Assembly: GCF_020037125.1 (NCBI RefSeq)
Contig: NZ_JAIQDG010000007.1
Span: 186,001 to 250,000, forward strand
DNA from: Myxococcus sp. RHSTA-1-4
Lineage (GTDB): Bacteria; Myxococcota; Myxococcia; Myxococcales; Myxococcaceae
Direction of reading: 5' to 3'
DNA: 64,000 bases
Notes under the pieces: model-generated
Seen by the model: only the letters and a program-made list of their open reading frames with translations
Told to the model about the DNA's origin: nothing
Databases searched by the model: none
Program-made: the position numbers and the translations under genes
In this document: positions 41,989 through 50,779 of the stretch, piece after piece
Numbering within the stretch: the stretch's first letter is position 1
How the letters are laid out: each line of letters begins with the position of its first letter

Positions 41989-44227
41989 TGACGTAGACGG
42001 GCCCCGGTACCTGGTCCAGATGCCGGGAGGTGAACGTGGCTCGCCGCTCCGGCGGGAAGTCGAGCCGCACCTCCACCCGGTAGGTTCCCGGCGGTGCCCA
42101 ACCGGAGAAGGTCCACGCGTCATTCCGGGGGGACTCGGTGCCGCACTGGAGGCGGAAGCGGTGCGTGCGCCTGTTGCCGGAGTGGGTGAGCACCACCTCT
42201 GGAACGACCTCTCCCGCCAGGCCACCCGCGTTGGACTGGAAGAGGCCATGCCCGCACAGCATCGAATATCCGAGCTGCTGGCCGTTGCGGGTGAGGGTGC
42301 CCGAGACGGGGACCCAGTCAGGCCCTCTCAGCACGGCCTGGAACTCCACGTCGTCACGGGCTCCGTCGATGACGAACGCGGACGCGAGCTCGTGCTCGAC
42401 GAAGGTCCAGGAGCGGTCGAGGTAGACGAGCTTCACGTGCCAGGTTCCGGTGTTGATCCTGCCGCGGAACGTCCAGCTCGCCGGGGCCCCTTCCACATCC
42501 GTGAGCTGCAGGGTCTGCTTCCGCCCGGTCGTGGGCTCGTGGAACTCCAGCCGCTTGGTGCCGGCGGAGGCCGGGGTGGGGAGGGAGGGCAGGTCCCCCA
42601 CGAAGGTGACGCGGCCCGCAACCTCGGGGAAGGCCACGCCGGGGTCGAGGACGATGTCCTGCACGTCCGCCGAGACCTCGACCGTGGAGGCCAAGGCGTA
42701 GTTGCCCATGCCCGACAGCAGGTAGGGGTCGTCCCGGTAGGTGGAGCGGAGGTTGAAGCTCACGTGATAGCGCCCCGGCCGGACCCGACCCTGGAAGGTC
42801 CAGCCCGTGCCAGAGGCGCATTCGACCAGCGCCCGGGACGTCTCTCCGGTGTCCACGTCGGTGAACGCCACGGCGGTGACGTCCACCCAGTTGCTCGGGC
42901 GGTAGCGGGTGCAGTTTGTCTCCGGGATCTCGGCCCCCGCCAGCAGGACGCGGCCGGAGACAGCATGCGTCTTCACGTCCAGCATGAGCGTGGGCTGGGG
43001 CTGGGCCACTTCCAGCGAGGAAAGGACCCGACTGGTCCCCTCGGGAACGCTCGGCGGTCGCCTGGTACCATGACTGGATGGGTTCTCGACGTCCACCTGG
43101 TACCTGCCCCGTGGCAAGACGCCCGAGAAGGACCATCCATTCTCCGAGGAGCAGCGGATGCTGAGGCGCTGGGTGCCCCCTGTGTCCAGATTGGTGAAGC
43201 GCACGCCAGGAACATAGCAACTGGAGTCCAGCAGCGGCTGACCATCGCGGGTGATGGAGCCGGCCACCGGCACGCTCGCAATGTCGAACGCCAGCCCGTT
43301 CATGGGGCCCTCGATTCGCATGGGCTCCGACAACAACACGACAGGGCCCTGCGGCAGATCGGGGGGCGCGTCGTCGCCCCTATCCGAGCCGCGCCATTCC
43401 ACCCGATAGTTACCTCGCGTGCCGTTACCCTCGACGCGCCCCTCGAAGACCTTCAGATCGAAGGTGGCTTCGGTGCGCACATCGGTGAAGCGCAGCAGGG
43501 AAAATCCGCTCGTCGCGGGGATGGGCTGCCCATTGTTCGTCAGGCTCCCGGTCAGCCACACGCGAGTGGTGGACAGATCGAAGACCAGCCCCACGCGGTC
43601 CTCCTGCACGGACAGGAACTCGGCGAGCCAAAGGGGCTGAGGCGGGACATCGAAGGGGCTCGGGACCTGCTGGAAGTCGACCCGGTACGCCCCGGCGGGT
43701 ACCCAGCCGCGGAAGGTCCAGCCATTCTCCTCCGAGCACGAGAGGTTCACGGAGTAGCGCGCGCCTCCTGGCAACTGGATGAGGTCCAGGTGAGACGACC
43801 AGGTGTAGGAGCCGCCGTTGGAGGTGTACGTCCCCTGGCACGAAGTGTCCCGGATGGGGGCTCCGTCGCGCAGCAGCCGTCCTTCCAGCTCGAAGGCCTT
43901 CAGGTCCAGCGCGAGCGTCCTGCTGGTTCCACCCGTGCAGGTGTTGTCGGCGGTGCAGGTGTACCCGGCGGGGCACTCCACGGTGCAGTCACTGCCACCG
44001 CACAGCCCCTCGGTTCCACCACCACCACAGGTCTGCCCAACGGCGCAGGTTCCGCACTCGAGGACACGGCCGCACGCGTCCGTCACCTGACCGCAGTTGC
44101 GCTCCAGCGCCTCGCACGAGGAGGGAGGTTCCTCGCAGGGCTTCTCGGGTTCCGACTTGCATCCCATGCCCGCCACGAGCACCGCGGCGAGCGCTACCCA
44201 ACTCTTTCGAAAGGAGGAGCATCTCAT
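41963..44227 (-). CDS. Repeat lipoprotein with Cys-rich head (paralogue B)
   Basis: A 754-residue surface or periplasmic lipoprotein. Residues 1-23 are a lipoprotein signal ending VLVAGMGC; residues 30-95 form a Cys-rich head (many CxxC- and CGTC-like pairs). Then come six units of about 100 residues, each starting with a V-x-G-x-L/I-x-x-x-G-x-x-I/L pattern and ending GWTFRGxVxxGxYxV, most with a conserved Cys pair. They look like small beta-sandwich (carboxypeptidase-regulatory or CNA-B-like) domains. It follows its paralogue by 19 bp in the same direction; the first 330 bp of both genes are almost identical. No catalytic motif; a binding or adhesive role is possible. Confidence 0.75.
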   Translation of the reverse strand: MRCSSFRKSWVALAAVLVAGMGCKSEPEKPCEEPPSSCEALERNCGQVTDACGRVLECGTCAVGQTCGGGGTEGLCGGSDCTVECPAGYTCTADNTCTGGTSRTLALDLKAFELEGRLLRDGAPIRDTSCQGTYTSNGGSYTWSSHLDLIQLPGGARYSVNLSCSEENGWTFRGWVPAGAYRVDFQQVPSPFDVPPQPLWLAEFLSVQEDRVGLVFDLSTTRVWLTGSLTNNGQPIPATSGFSLLRFTDVRTEATFDLKVFEGRVEGNGTRGNYRVEWRGSDRGDDAPPDLPQGPVVLLSEPMRIEGPMNGLAFDIASVPVAGSITRDGQPLLDSSCYVPGVRFTNLDTGGTQRLSIRCSSENGWSFSGVLPRGRYQVDVENPSSHGTRRPPSVPEGTSRVLSSLEVAQPQPTLMLDVKTHAVSGRVLLAGAEIPETNCTRYRPSNWVDVTAVAFTDVDTGETSRALVECASGTGWTFQGRVRPGRYHVSFNLRSTYRDDPYLLSGMGNYALASTVEVSADVQDIVLDPGVAFPEVAGRVTFVGDLPSLPTPASAGTKRLEFHEPTTGRKQTLQLTDVEGAPASWTFRGRINTGTWHVKLVYLDRSWTFVEHELASAFVIDGARDDVEFQAVLRGPDWVPVSGTLTRNGQQLGYSMLCGHGLFQSNAGGLAGEVVPEVVLTHSGNRRTHRFRLQCGTESPRNDAWTFSGWAPPGTYRVEVRLDFPPERRATFTSRHLDQVPGPVYVINPSLRLP

Positions 44228-44238
44228 CTGGTTGTTCC
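43907..44238 (-). repeat. Direct repeat, copy 2: lipoprotein signal and Cys-rich head
   Basis: This stretch is nearly identical to 46167-46495, with one 3-bp indel and scattered substitutions. It covers the short leader, signal peptide and Cys-rich head of the downstream paralogue. Identity drops sharply after it. Confidence 0.85.
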
Positions 44239-44246
44239 TCGCCCTG

Positions 44247-46484
44247 TCAGGGAATCACGATGGTTGGGTTGAACACGTACGGGTTTCCTGGGATCCGGTT
44301 CAGCAGGAGGGGCGAGGTCGCCTCCACCTCGACGCGATAGGTGCCCGGGGTCGCCCAGCCCGAGAAGGTCCACACGCTCCCTTCCGATCCGCCATCACCG
44401 CAGGAAATGGGGAGGCGGTACGTGCGTCCGCGCCGCTCGTCGGTGAGCACCACGAGTGGAGGGTGGTCCACCCGAATCGTCGTCCCGGGCCAGTAGGTAT
44501 GCCATCCACATTCCCGCACCGGTCCAATCTTCCCTCCGTTGAGGGTCAGCGTTCCGGAGATGGGGGTGTCATCAGGAGATGGGGGAGGGGGCGGTGGAGG
44601 TCCCACGGGTGGCCGGGACGGAAGCAAGGTCACCACCGCGCGCAGTGCGAGGTCCGTGCGGGGGCCATCCATGACGAAGGCGGAGAAGAGTTCGGCGTTC
44701 TTCGTTCGGCGGGACTGGAAGTAGACCCAGTAGGTACCGGGGTAGATCTCGCCACGGAAGCTTCCCGCCGCCGGCTCGTCGCAGTGAATCTCCACCAGCT
44801 GGCTCCTCCGGCTCCTCGGCTCCATAAAGAGCAGATGAGGAGGCAAGCCGGTGTCCGTGAGGCACGCGGCGCTGGCGCCTTCACCCTCGAAGGAGATGCG
44901 TCCCGCGACTTCATGACGTTGGAGGTCGGCCACGAGTTCCTTCCGGTCTCCCGAGACCTCGACCGTGGCAGGGGCGACGAAGCCCGGGGCAACCGGCCCG
45001 TGAGTGCTCGGGATCGTCAGGAGATAGGTGCCCGGGGCCACATGGCCCGTGAAGGTCCAGCCCGTGCCGGAGGTGCAATCGACACGAACCCGGCTCCCAT
45101 TCCGTGTGGCCTCATTGATGAACTGCACGTAGCTGTAACGGGCGGGGTCGCCTTCGGGATGACTCGCGCTTTCGCACGCTCCCAGAGGGAGCTCGGCCCC
45201 TCCGTTGAGGATGCGGCCCGCCACGGCGTACGCCTTCACGTCCAGGGCGAGCGTGGCCGTGTCCCCGCGCAGCTCGAGCGAGGGCAGGGCCACGGTGGAG
45301 AGGGCCTCGGGCAGGCCCACCACGGCGGCTGTGCCATCAAAGGGCGACGTGACGACCTCCGCCCGGTACGTGCCAGCGGGGAGGCGGCCCGCGAAGCTCC
45401 ACCCCTGCTCCTGCGAGCACCGGGCCTGGAAGGTCCTGGTGGCTCCGTTGAACCGCTCCACGAAGCGCACGGTTGTCGTTCCGCACGTCGTGTCCAGGAT
45501 CGGCTGCCCGGAACGGGTGATGGTGCCGGCGACCTCATGCTCCAGGCGGGTAAGGTCCAGCGTCAGGCCTTCCATGGGGCCGTCGATGCGCACGGTGGAC
45601 GCCACCAGACGCGGTTCGGTGGGAACCTCTGGATGCTCCCGGCCGCCGAGCCAGTCCACGCGGTAGACGCCCGGGGTGCCATCTCCCCGGAAGGTGCCGT
45701 CCGCGGCGAGTGACAGCTCGAAGGTCGCGCCGGTGCGCACCTCGGTGAAGCGGAGGCGGTACGGGCCCTCCGCCGAGGGGAAGGGCTGCCCCCCGAGCAG
45801 CAGCCACCCCTCCACCGTCACGGCCCGCGCGCTCAGGTCGAAGACCTCGTCCTCGCGGTCGGACTGCACGGAGAAGAACTCGGCGATCCGGGGAGGCAGT
45901 CCCTTCTGGCTGCAGAAGAAGTTGTGTGTCTGGAAGTCGACACGATAGGCGCCGGGAGGCACCTGGCCGCGGAACGTCCACCCCTGTTCCCGCGAGCACT
46001 CGACGAGGACGGAGTGCTGGGTGCCGCGAGTCACCTCGGTCAGCACGAGGAACGAAGCGAGGATATCGGTGCTGGTGTTGTGATGGTCCAACCGGAGGCA
46101 CGTGTCGTCCAGGATGGGAGCCCCGTCACGCAGGAGGCGCCCCGCCACGGAGAACGTCTTGAAGTCCAGCGCGAGCGTCCTGTTGGTTCCACCCGTGCAG
46201 GTGTTGTCGGCGGTGCAGGTGTACCCGGCGGGGCACTCCACGGTGCAGTCACTGCCACCGCACAGCCCCTCGGCACCACCACCACAGGTCTGCCCAACGG
46301 CGCAGGTTCCGCACTCGAGGACACGGCCGCACGCGTCTGGCACCTGACCGCAGTTGCGCTCCAGCGCCTCGCACGAGGAGGGAGGTTCCTCGCAGGGCTT
46401 CTCGGGGTCCGACTTGCATCCCATGCCCGCCACGAGCACCGCGGCGAGCACCACCCAACTCTTTCGGAGGGAGGAGTATCTCAT
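44247..46484 (-). CDS. Repeat lipoprotein with Cys-rich head (paralogue A)
   Basis: A 745-residue paralogue of the following gene: same lipoprotein signal, Cys-rich head and six-unit body, but the body has diverged strongly. Units carry the GWTFxGxVPPGxYRV ending and a pair of Cys. Before the last unit there is a proline-rich spacer (GPPPPPPPSP) absent from paralogue B. ATG at 46484 is preceded by AAGGAACAACCAG, almost the same leader as the paralogue. The two genes are probably one transcript. No family name can be given with confidence. Confidence 0.75.
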   Translation of the reverse strand: MRYSSLRKSWVVLAAVLVAGMGCKSDPEKPCEEPPSSCEALERNCGQVPDACGRVLECGTCAVGQTCGGGAEGLCGGSDCTVECPAGYTCTADNTCTGGTNRTLALDFKTFSVAGRLLRDGAPILDDTCLRLDHHNTSTDILASFLVLTEVTRGTQHSVLVECSREQGWTFRGQVPPGAYRVDFQTHNFFCSQKGLPPRIAEFFSVQSDREDEVFDLSARAVTVEGWLLLGGQPFPSAEGPYRLRFTEVRTGATFELSLAADGTFRGDGTPGVYRVDWLGGREHPEVPTEPRLVASTVRIDGPMEGLTLDLTRLEHEVAGTITRSGQPILDTTCGTTTVRFVERFNGATRTFQARCSQEQGWSFAGRLPAGTYRAEVVTSPFDGTAAVVGLPEALSTVALPSLELRGDTATLALDVKAYAVAGRILNGGAELPLGACESASHPEGDPARYSYVQFINEATRNGSRVRVDCTSGTGWTFTGHVAPGTYLLTIPSTHGPVAPGFVAPATVEVSGDRKELVADLQRHEVAGRISFEGEGASAACLTDTGLPPHLLFMEPRSRRSQLVEIHCDEPAAGSFRGEIYPGTYWVYFQSRRTKNAELFSAFVMDGPRTDLALRAVVTLLPSRPPVGPPPPPPPSPDDTPISGTLTLNGGKIGPVRECGWHTYWPGTTIRVDHPPLVVLTDERRGRTYRLPISCGDGGSEGSVWTFSGWATPGTYRVEVEATSPLLLNRIPGNPYVFNPTIVIP

Positions 46485-46495
46485 CTGGTTGTTCC
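46167..46495 (-). repeat. Direct repeat, copy 1: lipoprotein signal and Cys-rich head
   Basis: Partner of the copy at 43907-44238. High DNA identity in the head against strong divergence in the body suggests recent gene conversion or strong selection on the head. Confidence 0.85.
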
Positions 46496-46988
46496 TTTTG
46501 TCAGCGTGTCCCAGGCATCCCGGACGGCTGGACGAGTACCGGTCCGGGAGCCTGACCTGGCCGTGAGGAGCGTTGCTGGGGGCGGAGTTGCCGAAGGCGC
46601 GGACCGCCCCAAACGGGAGCACGGCCTCGAGCGGCCCTCTGCGATTTCGGCGATGCCCCCTCATGACCCTCGCGACCCTACGGGCATGCATGGAAAGCAT
46701 GGCGCCCGTTTGCCCCGGCCCTGGCACGCTCTATACCGCCAATCGCTTGACGTGACAGTGACGGATTTCTGAGGGGGCGCAGCGGAAAGCGGGAATGACA
46801 GACATTGAGGGTGCACCCCGGATGAATGGTGACCTGTTCGAGGCCTCGGACCTTGCATTGCATTGCGAATCAAATGCTTGCTGGAGCGGTGGTAGGCACC
46901 GAAAGCCTGGTCGTGGAAGAATGTCTGGAGTAGGGAACTGAATCTCACGGATGCGGCGCCGCGTGTGCGTGCTACCCTCCGCGCGCTC
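46485..46988. other. Divergent intergenic region, no gene seen
   Basis: About 500 bp lie between the leftward lipoprotein pair and the rightward small lipoprotein. Frames on both strands are short and of uneven composition. A local AT-richer patch (46850-46890) carries ATTGC twice in tandem. I see no convincing promoter or operator. Confidence 0.5.
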
Positions 46989-47588
46989 ATGAAGCGCTCC
47001 GTCCTGCTCAGCCTTCCACTTCTGGCCGCCTGCGCCACCACCCCGCGCGAGCCCGTATCCGTCGCCGAGGCCTACGCTCGCGCCCTGGAGGAGGGCCGGC
47101 TCCAGGAGGCCTACGCCCTCACCAACGGAGGGCCCGAGGGCGAGGTCGCCTTCCTGGAGCGCTACTCCGACGAGACCACCCGTCGCGAGCGCGCCGCCGC
47201 CGTGCGCGCGGGAACCGCCGTACTGGAGGCCCGAGCCCCCTCGCTCACCCTGGCGCGGGGCGACCAGGGCTGGCGCGTGGTGGAGTCCAGGCCGGCCGAC
47301 GTGCCCCGGGCGGCCCTCTCGCGCTTCCTGGACACCGTGGAGTCCCGCGACTGGAAGGCCGCATGGAGCCAGCTCGCCGCCCCGCTGCGCGCCCGCTACA
47401 CCCCCGAGCGCCTGCGCGAGGACTTCGAGCGTGAGCCCCTCGCGAAGGAGCGCCTCCGCCGCGCCCGGCTCGCTCTCAACGCCAACGTCCGCGTCGGCGC
47501 GGGCGAGGCCCTCTTCCCCCTGGGCGAGGATCGCGCCGTGGTCCTCGTCCTCGAGGATGGCGAGTACCGCGTGGCCGCCCTTGAGTGA
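46989..47588 (+). CDS. Small lipoprotein of unknown function
   Basis: A 199-residue lipoprotein: MKRSVLLSLPLLAAC is a short signal with a clean lipobox. The mature part is Arg/Ala/Glu-rich and contains two related halves of roughly 80 residues (AYARALEEGRLQEAYAL and FLDTVESRDWKAAWSQL), each followed by a strand-rich segment, suggesting an internal duplication of a small helical-plus-sheet unit. No catalytic residues are evident. It stands 205 bp before the Mrp gene. Confidence 0.7.
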   Translation: MKRSVLLSLPLLAACATTPREPVSVAEAYARALEEGRLQEAYALTNGGPEGEVAFLERYSDETTRRERAAAVRAGTAVLEARAPSLTLARGDQGWRVVESRPADVPRAALSRFLDTVESRDWKAAWSQLAAPLRARYTPERLREDFEREPLAKERLRRARLALNANVRVGAGEALFPLGEDRAVVLVLEDGEYRVAALE

Positions 47589-47793
47589 CACGGGCGGACG
47601 CCTGCCCGGTCCTCCAGCCGCGCTGATGGGCCCGTTCAGCCCTCCAGCCATGCCTCGCCGGACGGCGTGCCACCAGGGTGCGCCAGGGGGCCATCCGCGT
47701 TAAACGACGTTGACAGCCCCCGGGGGGCTGGCAGATTCCGCGCCCGGTGGCGGCTCCCAACCGCCCGTTTTCCAAAAGGTTTCAGGTGTTCAG

Positions 47794-48879
47794 ATGAGCG
47801 TTTCCGAGGCGGACGTCCTCGCGGCGATGTCGAAGGTCATGGACCCCGAGCTCCACGTGGACCTCGTGAAGGCGGGGATGGTGAAGAACGTCCGCGTCAG
47901 CGGGGACACGGTGAAGCTGAAGATCGAGCTCACCACGCCGGCCTGCCCCCTCAAGGGGAAGATCCAGGCGGACGCCGAGGCCGCCCTCAAGGCCGTGCCG
48001 GGGCTCAAGTCCTTCGACATCGAGTGGGGCGCCCAGGTGCGCGCGGCCGGCGGCGGCGTGCCCGGCGGCGCGCTGCTCCCCCACGTGAAGAACGTCATCC
48101 TCGTCGGCGCCGGCAAGGGCGGCGTGGGCAAGAGCACCGTGGCCCTCAACCTCGCCACCGCCCTGGCCCAGCACGGCGCCAGGGTGGGCCTGCTGGACGC
48201 GGACTTCTACGGACCCTCCGTGCCCCTGATGACGGGCCTGTCGGACAAGAAGCCCGTGAGCCCGGACGGCAAGTCCCTGGATCCGCTGCTCGCCCACGGC
48301 CTGAAGGTCATGTCCATCGGCTTCCTCGTGGAGGCGGACCAGGCGCTCATCTGGCGCGGCCCCATGCTCCACGGCGCGCTGATGCAGCTCGTTCGCGACG
48401 TGAACTGGGGCGAGCTGGACTACCTCGTCCTCGACCTGCCGCCGGGCACCGGCGACGTGGCCCTGTCCCTGTCCCAGTCCATCCGCGCCGCGGGCGCCGT
48501 GCTGGTGACGACGCCGCAGGACGTGGCCCTGGCCGACGTGGTCCGCGCCAAGCAGATGTTCGACAAGGTCCACATCCCCGTGCTGGGCATCGTGGAGAAC
48601 ATGAGCCAGTTCGTCTGCCCGAACTGCTCGCACGTCACGCCCATCTTCAACCACGGCGGCGGCCGCAAGGCCGCGGAGATGTTCGGCATCCCATTCCTGG
48701 GTGAGATCCCGCTGGACCTCAAGGTGCGCGAGTCGGGAGACTCGGGCGTGCCGGTGGTGGTGGGCGCGAAGGACAGCCCGGAGGCCAAGGCCTTCCTGGA
48801 GGTCGCGCGCAACGTGGCGGGACGGGTGTCCGCGCAGAGCGTGAAGAGCGTGCCGCTGCCGGTGGTGCAGGCCCGATAG
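47794..48879 (+). CDS. apbC: Mrp/ApbC-family iron-sulfur cluster carrier ATPase
   Basis: A 361-residue P-loop protein that holds and transfers Fe-S clusters in the cytosol. Residues 1-90 are a MIP18/DUF59 domain (VMDPELHVDLVKAGMV). The ATPase has the deviant Walker A GKGGVGKST near 112, the LDADFYGPS switch and the DLPPGTGD segment; the cluster-binding pair is CPNC near 273. ATG at 47794 is the first codon fitting the family. The next two genes follow closely (18 bp and an overlap), so they form one transcript. Confidence 0.92.
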   Translation: MSVSEADVLAAMSKVMDPELHVDLVKAGMVKNVRVSGDTVKLKIELTTPACPLKGKIQADAEAALKAVPGLKSFDIEWGAQVRAAGGGVPGGALLPHVKNVILVGAGKGGVGKSTVALNLATALAQHGARVGLLDADFYGPSVPLMTGLSDKKPVSPDGKSLDPLLAHGLKVMSIGFLVEADQALIWRGPMLHGALMQLVRDVNWGELDYLVLDLPPGTGDVALSLSQSIRAAGAVLVTTPQDVALADVVRAKQMFDKVHIPVLGIVENMSQFVCPNCSHVTPIFNHGGGRKAAEMFGIPFLGEIPLDLKVRESGDSGVPVVVGAKDSPEAKAFLEVARNVAGRVSAQSVKSVPLPVVQAR

Positions 48880-48897
48880 ACTCCGAGGAGACACTCC

Positions 48898-49401
48898 ATG
48901 GCCACCGACGACTTCCCGCCCGACCCGCTGATCGATGACGACCGTCAGGGCCGGGAAGGGCGCTCCGGCGGACCCGCCGGCTTCGTGCCGGAGTTCGTGC
49001 GTCGCATGGCCGTGGCGGGCCTGGGCGCCCTCTTCATGACCGAGGAGGGCATCCGCAACCTCGCGGGCCAGCTCAAGCTGCCCAAGGAGGCCCTGGGCTT
49101 CATCCTGGGCCAGGCGGAGAAGACCAAGGACGAGATCACCCGCGTCATCAGCGACGAGCTCCGCCGCTTCCTCCAGTCGGAGAAGCTGCGCGACGAGTTC
49201 CTCAAGCTGATGTCCGGCATGACGGTGGAGATCAAGGCGCAGATCCGCCTGGTGCCCCCGGAGAAGGCCGAGAAGTCCTCCGAGGCCGAGCACCCGCATG
49301 GCGAGGCGAAGGAGAAGCGGGCCGGCACGCCCCGCGTGGTCGTCTCCGAGCTCAACGCGCGCCGTCCCGGCTCCGGCTCCAAGCGGACGAAGAAGGAGTG
49401 A
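48898..49401 (+). CDS. Conserved-looking cytoplasmic protein, unknown function
   Basis: A 167-residue soluble protein. The central region (residues 25-115) is amphipathic helix (GIRNLAGQLKLPKEALGFI, then DEITRVISDELRRFLQ) and recalls phasin-type granule or surface-binding proteins, but similarity is too weak to name it. Both ends are charged and look disordered, the C-terminus being Lys/Arg/Glu-rich. It lies between the ApbC gene and a membrane-anchored protein. Confidence 0.65.
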   Translation: MATDDFPPDPLIDDDRQGREGRSGGPAGFVPEFVRRMAVAGLGALFMTEEGIRNLAGQLKLPKEALGFILGQAEKTKDEITRVISDELRRFLQSEKLRDEFLKLMSGMTVEIKAQIRLVPPEKAEKSSEAEHPHGEAKEKRAGTPRVVVSELNARRPGSGSKRTKKE

Positions 49402-49841
49402 CGGTGGCGGACACGCCTCCTCCCGCGCCGCCCCCGGCTCCCGCCCCCGAGCGCCGGGGCTGGCGCTCCCACCCGCTGGCGAAGCGGCTGCCGTTGCTGC
49501 TGCTGGCGGCGCTCGGCTTCTGGCTGTGGCAGACCTCGGGCACCCCCGAGCGCGAGCTGCGGCTCCAGTTCGATGGGGCGGGGTGGAGCGCCGCCCGTGC
49601 CCTGGACCTCCAGGTGCTGGACGAGGAGGGGAAGGTGCTCAAGCGCGAGGAGCGCTTCTTCTCCTCGGGGCCTCCGCCGGAGGTGACGTTCCAGGTGGAC
49701 CTGCCCGAGGGCGTCTGGCGCGCGCGGCTCTTCGTGAAGCTGGAAGGGCGTGAAGACAGGGTGCGGCTGGACGAGTCGTTGTCTGTGGGAGAGGACCGCT
49801 ACATCGTCCGTCAGCTCCGGTTGCCTCCCTCCGGTCGTTGA
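49398..49841 (+). CDS. Membrane-anchored small protein
   Basis: A 147-residue protein starting with a GTG that overlaps the preceding TGA (GTGA), with AAGAAGGA just upstream. A Pro-rich cytoplasmic start (residues 5-17) leads to one transmembrane helix (LPLLLLAALGFWLW), then about 100 residues of beta-rich sequence (ELRLQFDGAGWSAARALDLQVLD onward) that should lie in the periplasm. No family recognised. The beta part resembles small Ig-like folds only in general pattern. Confidence 0.6.
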   Translation: MTVADTPPPAPPPAPAPERRGWRSHPLAKRLPLLLLAALGFWLWQTSGTPERELRLQFDGAGWSAARALDLQVLDEEGKVLKREERFFSSGPPPEVTFQVDLPEGVWRARLFVKLEGREDRVRLDESLSVGEDRYIVRQLRLPPSGR

Positions 49842-49911
49842 CCGCCCCGGACGCGTGGGCTAAGGGCGCCCGCACGCCGTTCACATACCGACCGAGGGGT
49901 ACGCGAAGACC

Positions 49912-50760
49912 ATGGCAACGGAGCACATCGTCGTCGTCGGGGCTGGGCAGATGGGCGCGGGCATCGCGCAGGTGGCACTGCAGGCGGGCCTGCGCGTCAC
50001 GCTGGCGGACGTCTCCAAGGAGGGCCTCGCCAAGGGCGCGGACCGCATCCGCGGCGGCCTGAAGAAGCTGGTGGAGAAGGGCAAGCTGGACGAGGCGAAG
50101 CGCGCCGCCGCCGAGGCCAACCTCGTCACCCTCACGGACGTCAAGGAGGCGAAGGACGTCGACTTCGCCGTCGAGGCCGTGACGGAGAACGAGGACCTCA
50201 AGCGCCGCATCTTCCAGGACCTGGACGCCGTGGTGCGCCCGGGCGGCATCCTCGCCACCAACACCTCGTCCATTCCCATCACCCGTATCGCCGCGTCCAC
50301 GAAGCGCCCCGAGTCCGTCATCGGCATGCACTTCATGAACCCGGTGCCGGTGATGCAGCTCGTGGAGCTGATCCGCGGCGCCGCCACGTCCGACGAGACG
50401 TACGCCACCACGCGCGCCCTGGCCGAGAAGATGGGCAAGACGACCGTGGTGTCCAAGGACTACCCGGGCTTCATCGTCAACCGCATCCTCATCCCCATGC
50501 TCAACGAGGCCTGCTTCGCGCTGATGGAGGGCCTGGGCACGGTGGAGGACATCGACACCGCGATGAAGCTGGGCACCAACCAGCCCATGGGCCCGCTGCA
50601 GCTCGCGGACTTCATCGGCCTGGACACCGTGCTCTACATCGCCGAGGTGCTGCACAAGGGCCTGGGTGACTCGAAGTACCGCCCCAGCCCGCTGCTGCGC
50701 CAGTACGTGGACGCCGGCTGGTACGGCAAGAAGAGCGGCCGCGGCTTCTACAAGTACTAG
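49912..50760 (+). CDS. 3-hydroxybutyryl-CoA dehydrogenase
   Basis: A 282-residue enzyme that oxidises or reduces the 3-hydroxyl/keto group of short acyl-CoAs with NAD(P). The Rossmann motif is GAGQMGAGIAQ; TNTSSIPIT, GMHFMNPVPVM (catalytic His region) and GFIVNRI are family hallmarks. The length is typical of the free-standing short-chain type. The gene is followed 19 bp later by an enoyl-CoA hydratase, the next step in the same pathway. Confidence 0.93.
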   Translation: MATEHIVVVGAGQMGAGIAQVALQAGLRVTLADVSKEGLAKGADRIRGGLKKLVEKGKLDEAKRAAAEANLVTLTDVKEAKDVDFAVEAVTENEDLKRRIFQDLDAVVRPGGILATNTSSIPITRIAASTKRPESVIGMHFMNPVPVMQLVELIRGAATSDETYATTRALAEKMGKTTVVSKDYPGFIVNRILIPMLNEACFALMEGLGTVEDIDTAMKLGTNQPMGPLQLADFIGLDTVLYIAEVLHKGLGDSKYRPSPLLRQYVDAGWYGKKSGRGFYKY

Positions 50761-50779
50761 GACACGAGGAGCCCCGAAC

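Noticed and set aside
46719..46740. TGGCACG at 46719 as a sigma54 promoter
   Set aside because: No GC dinucleotide at the -12 position.
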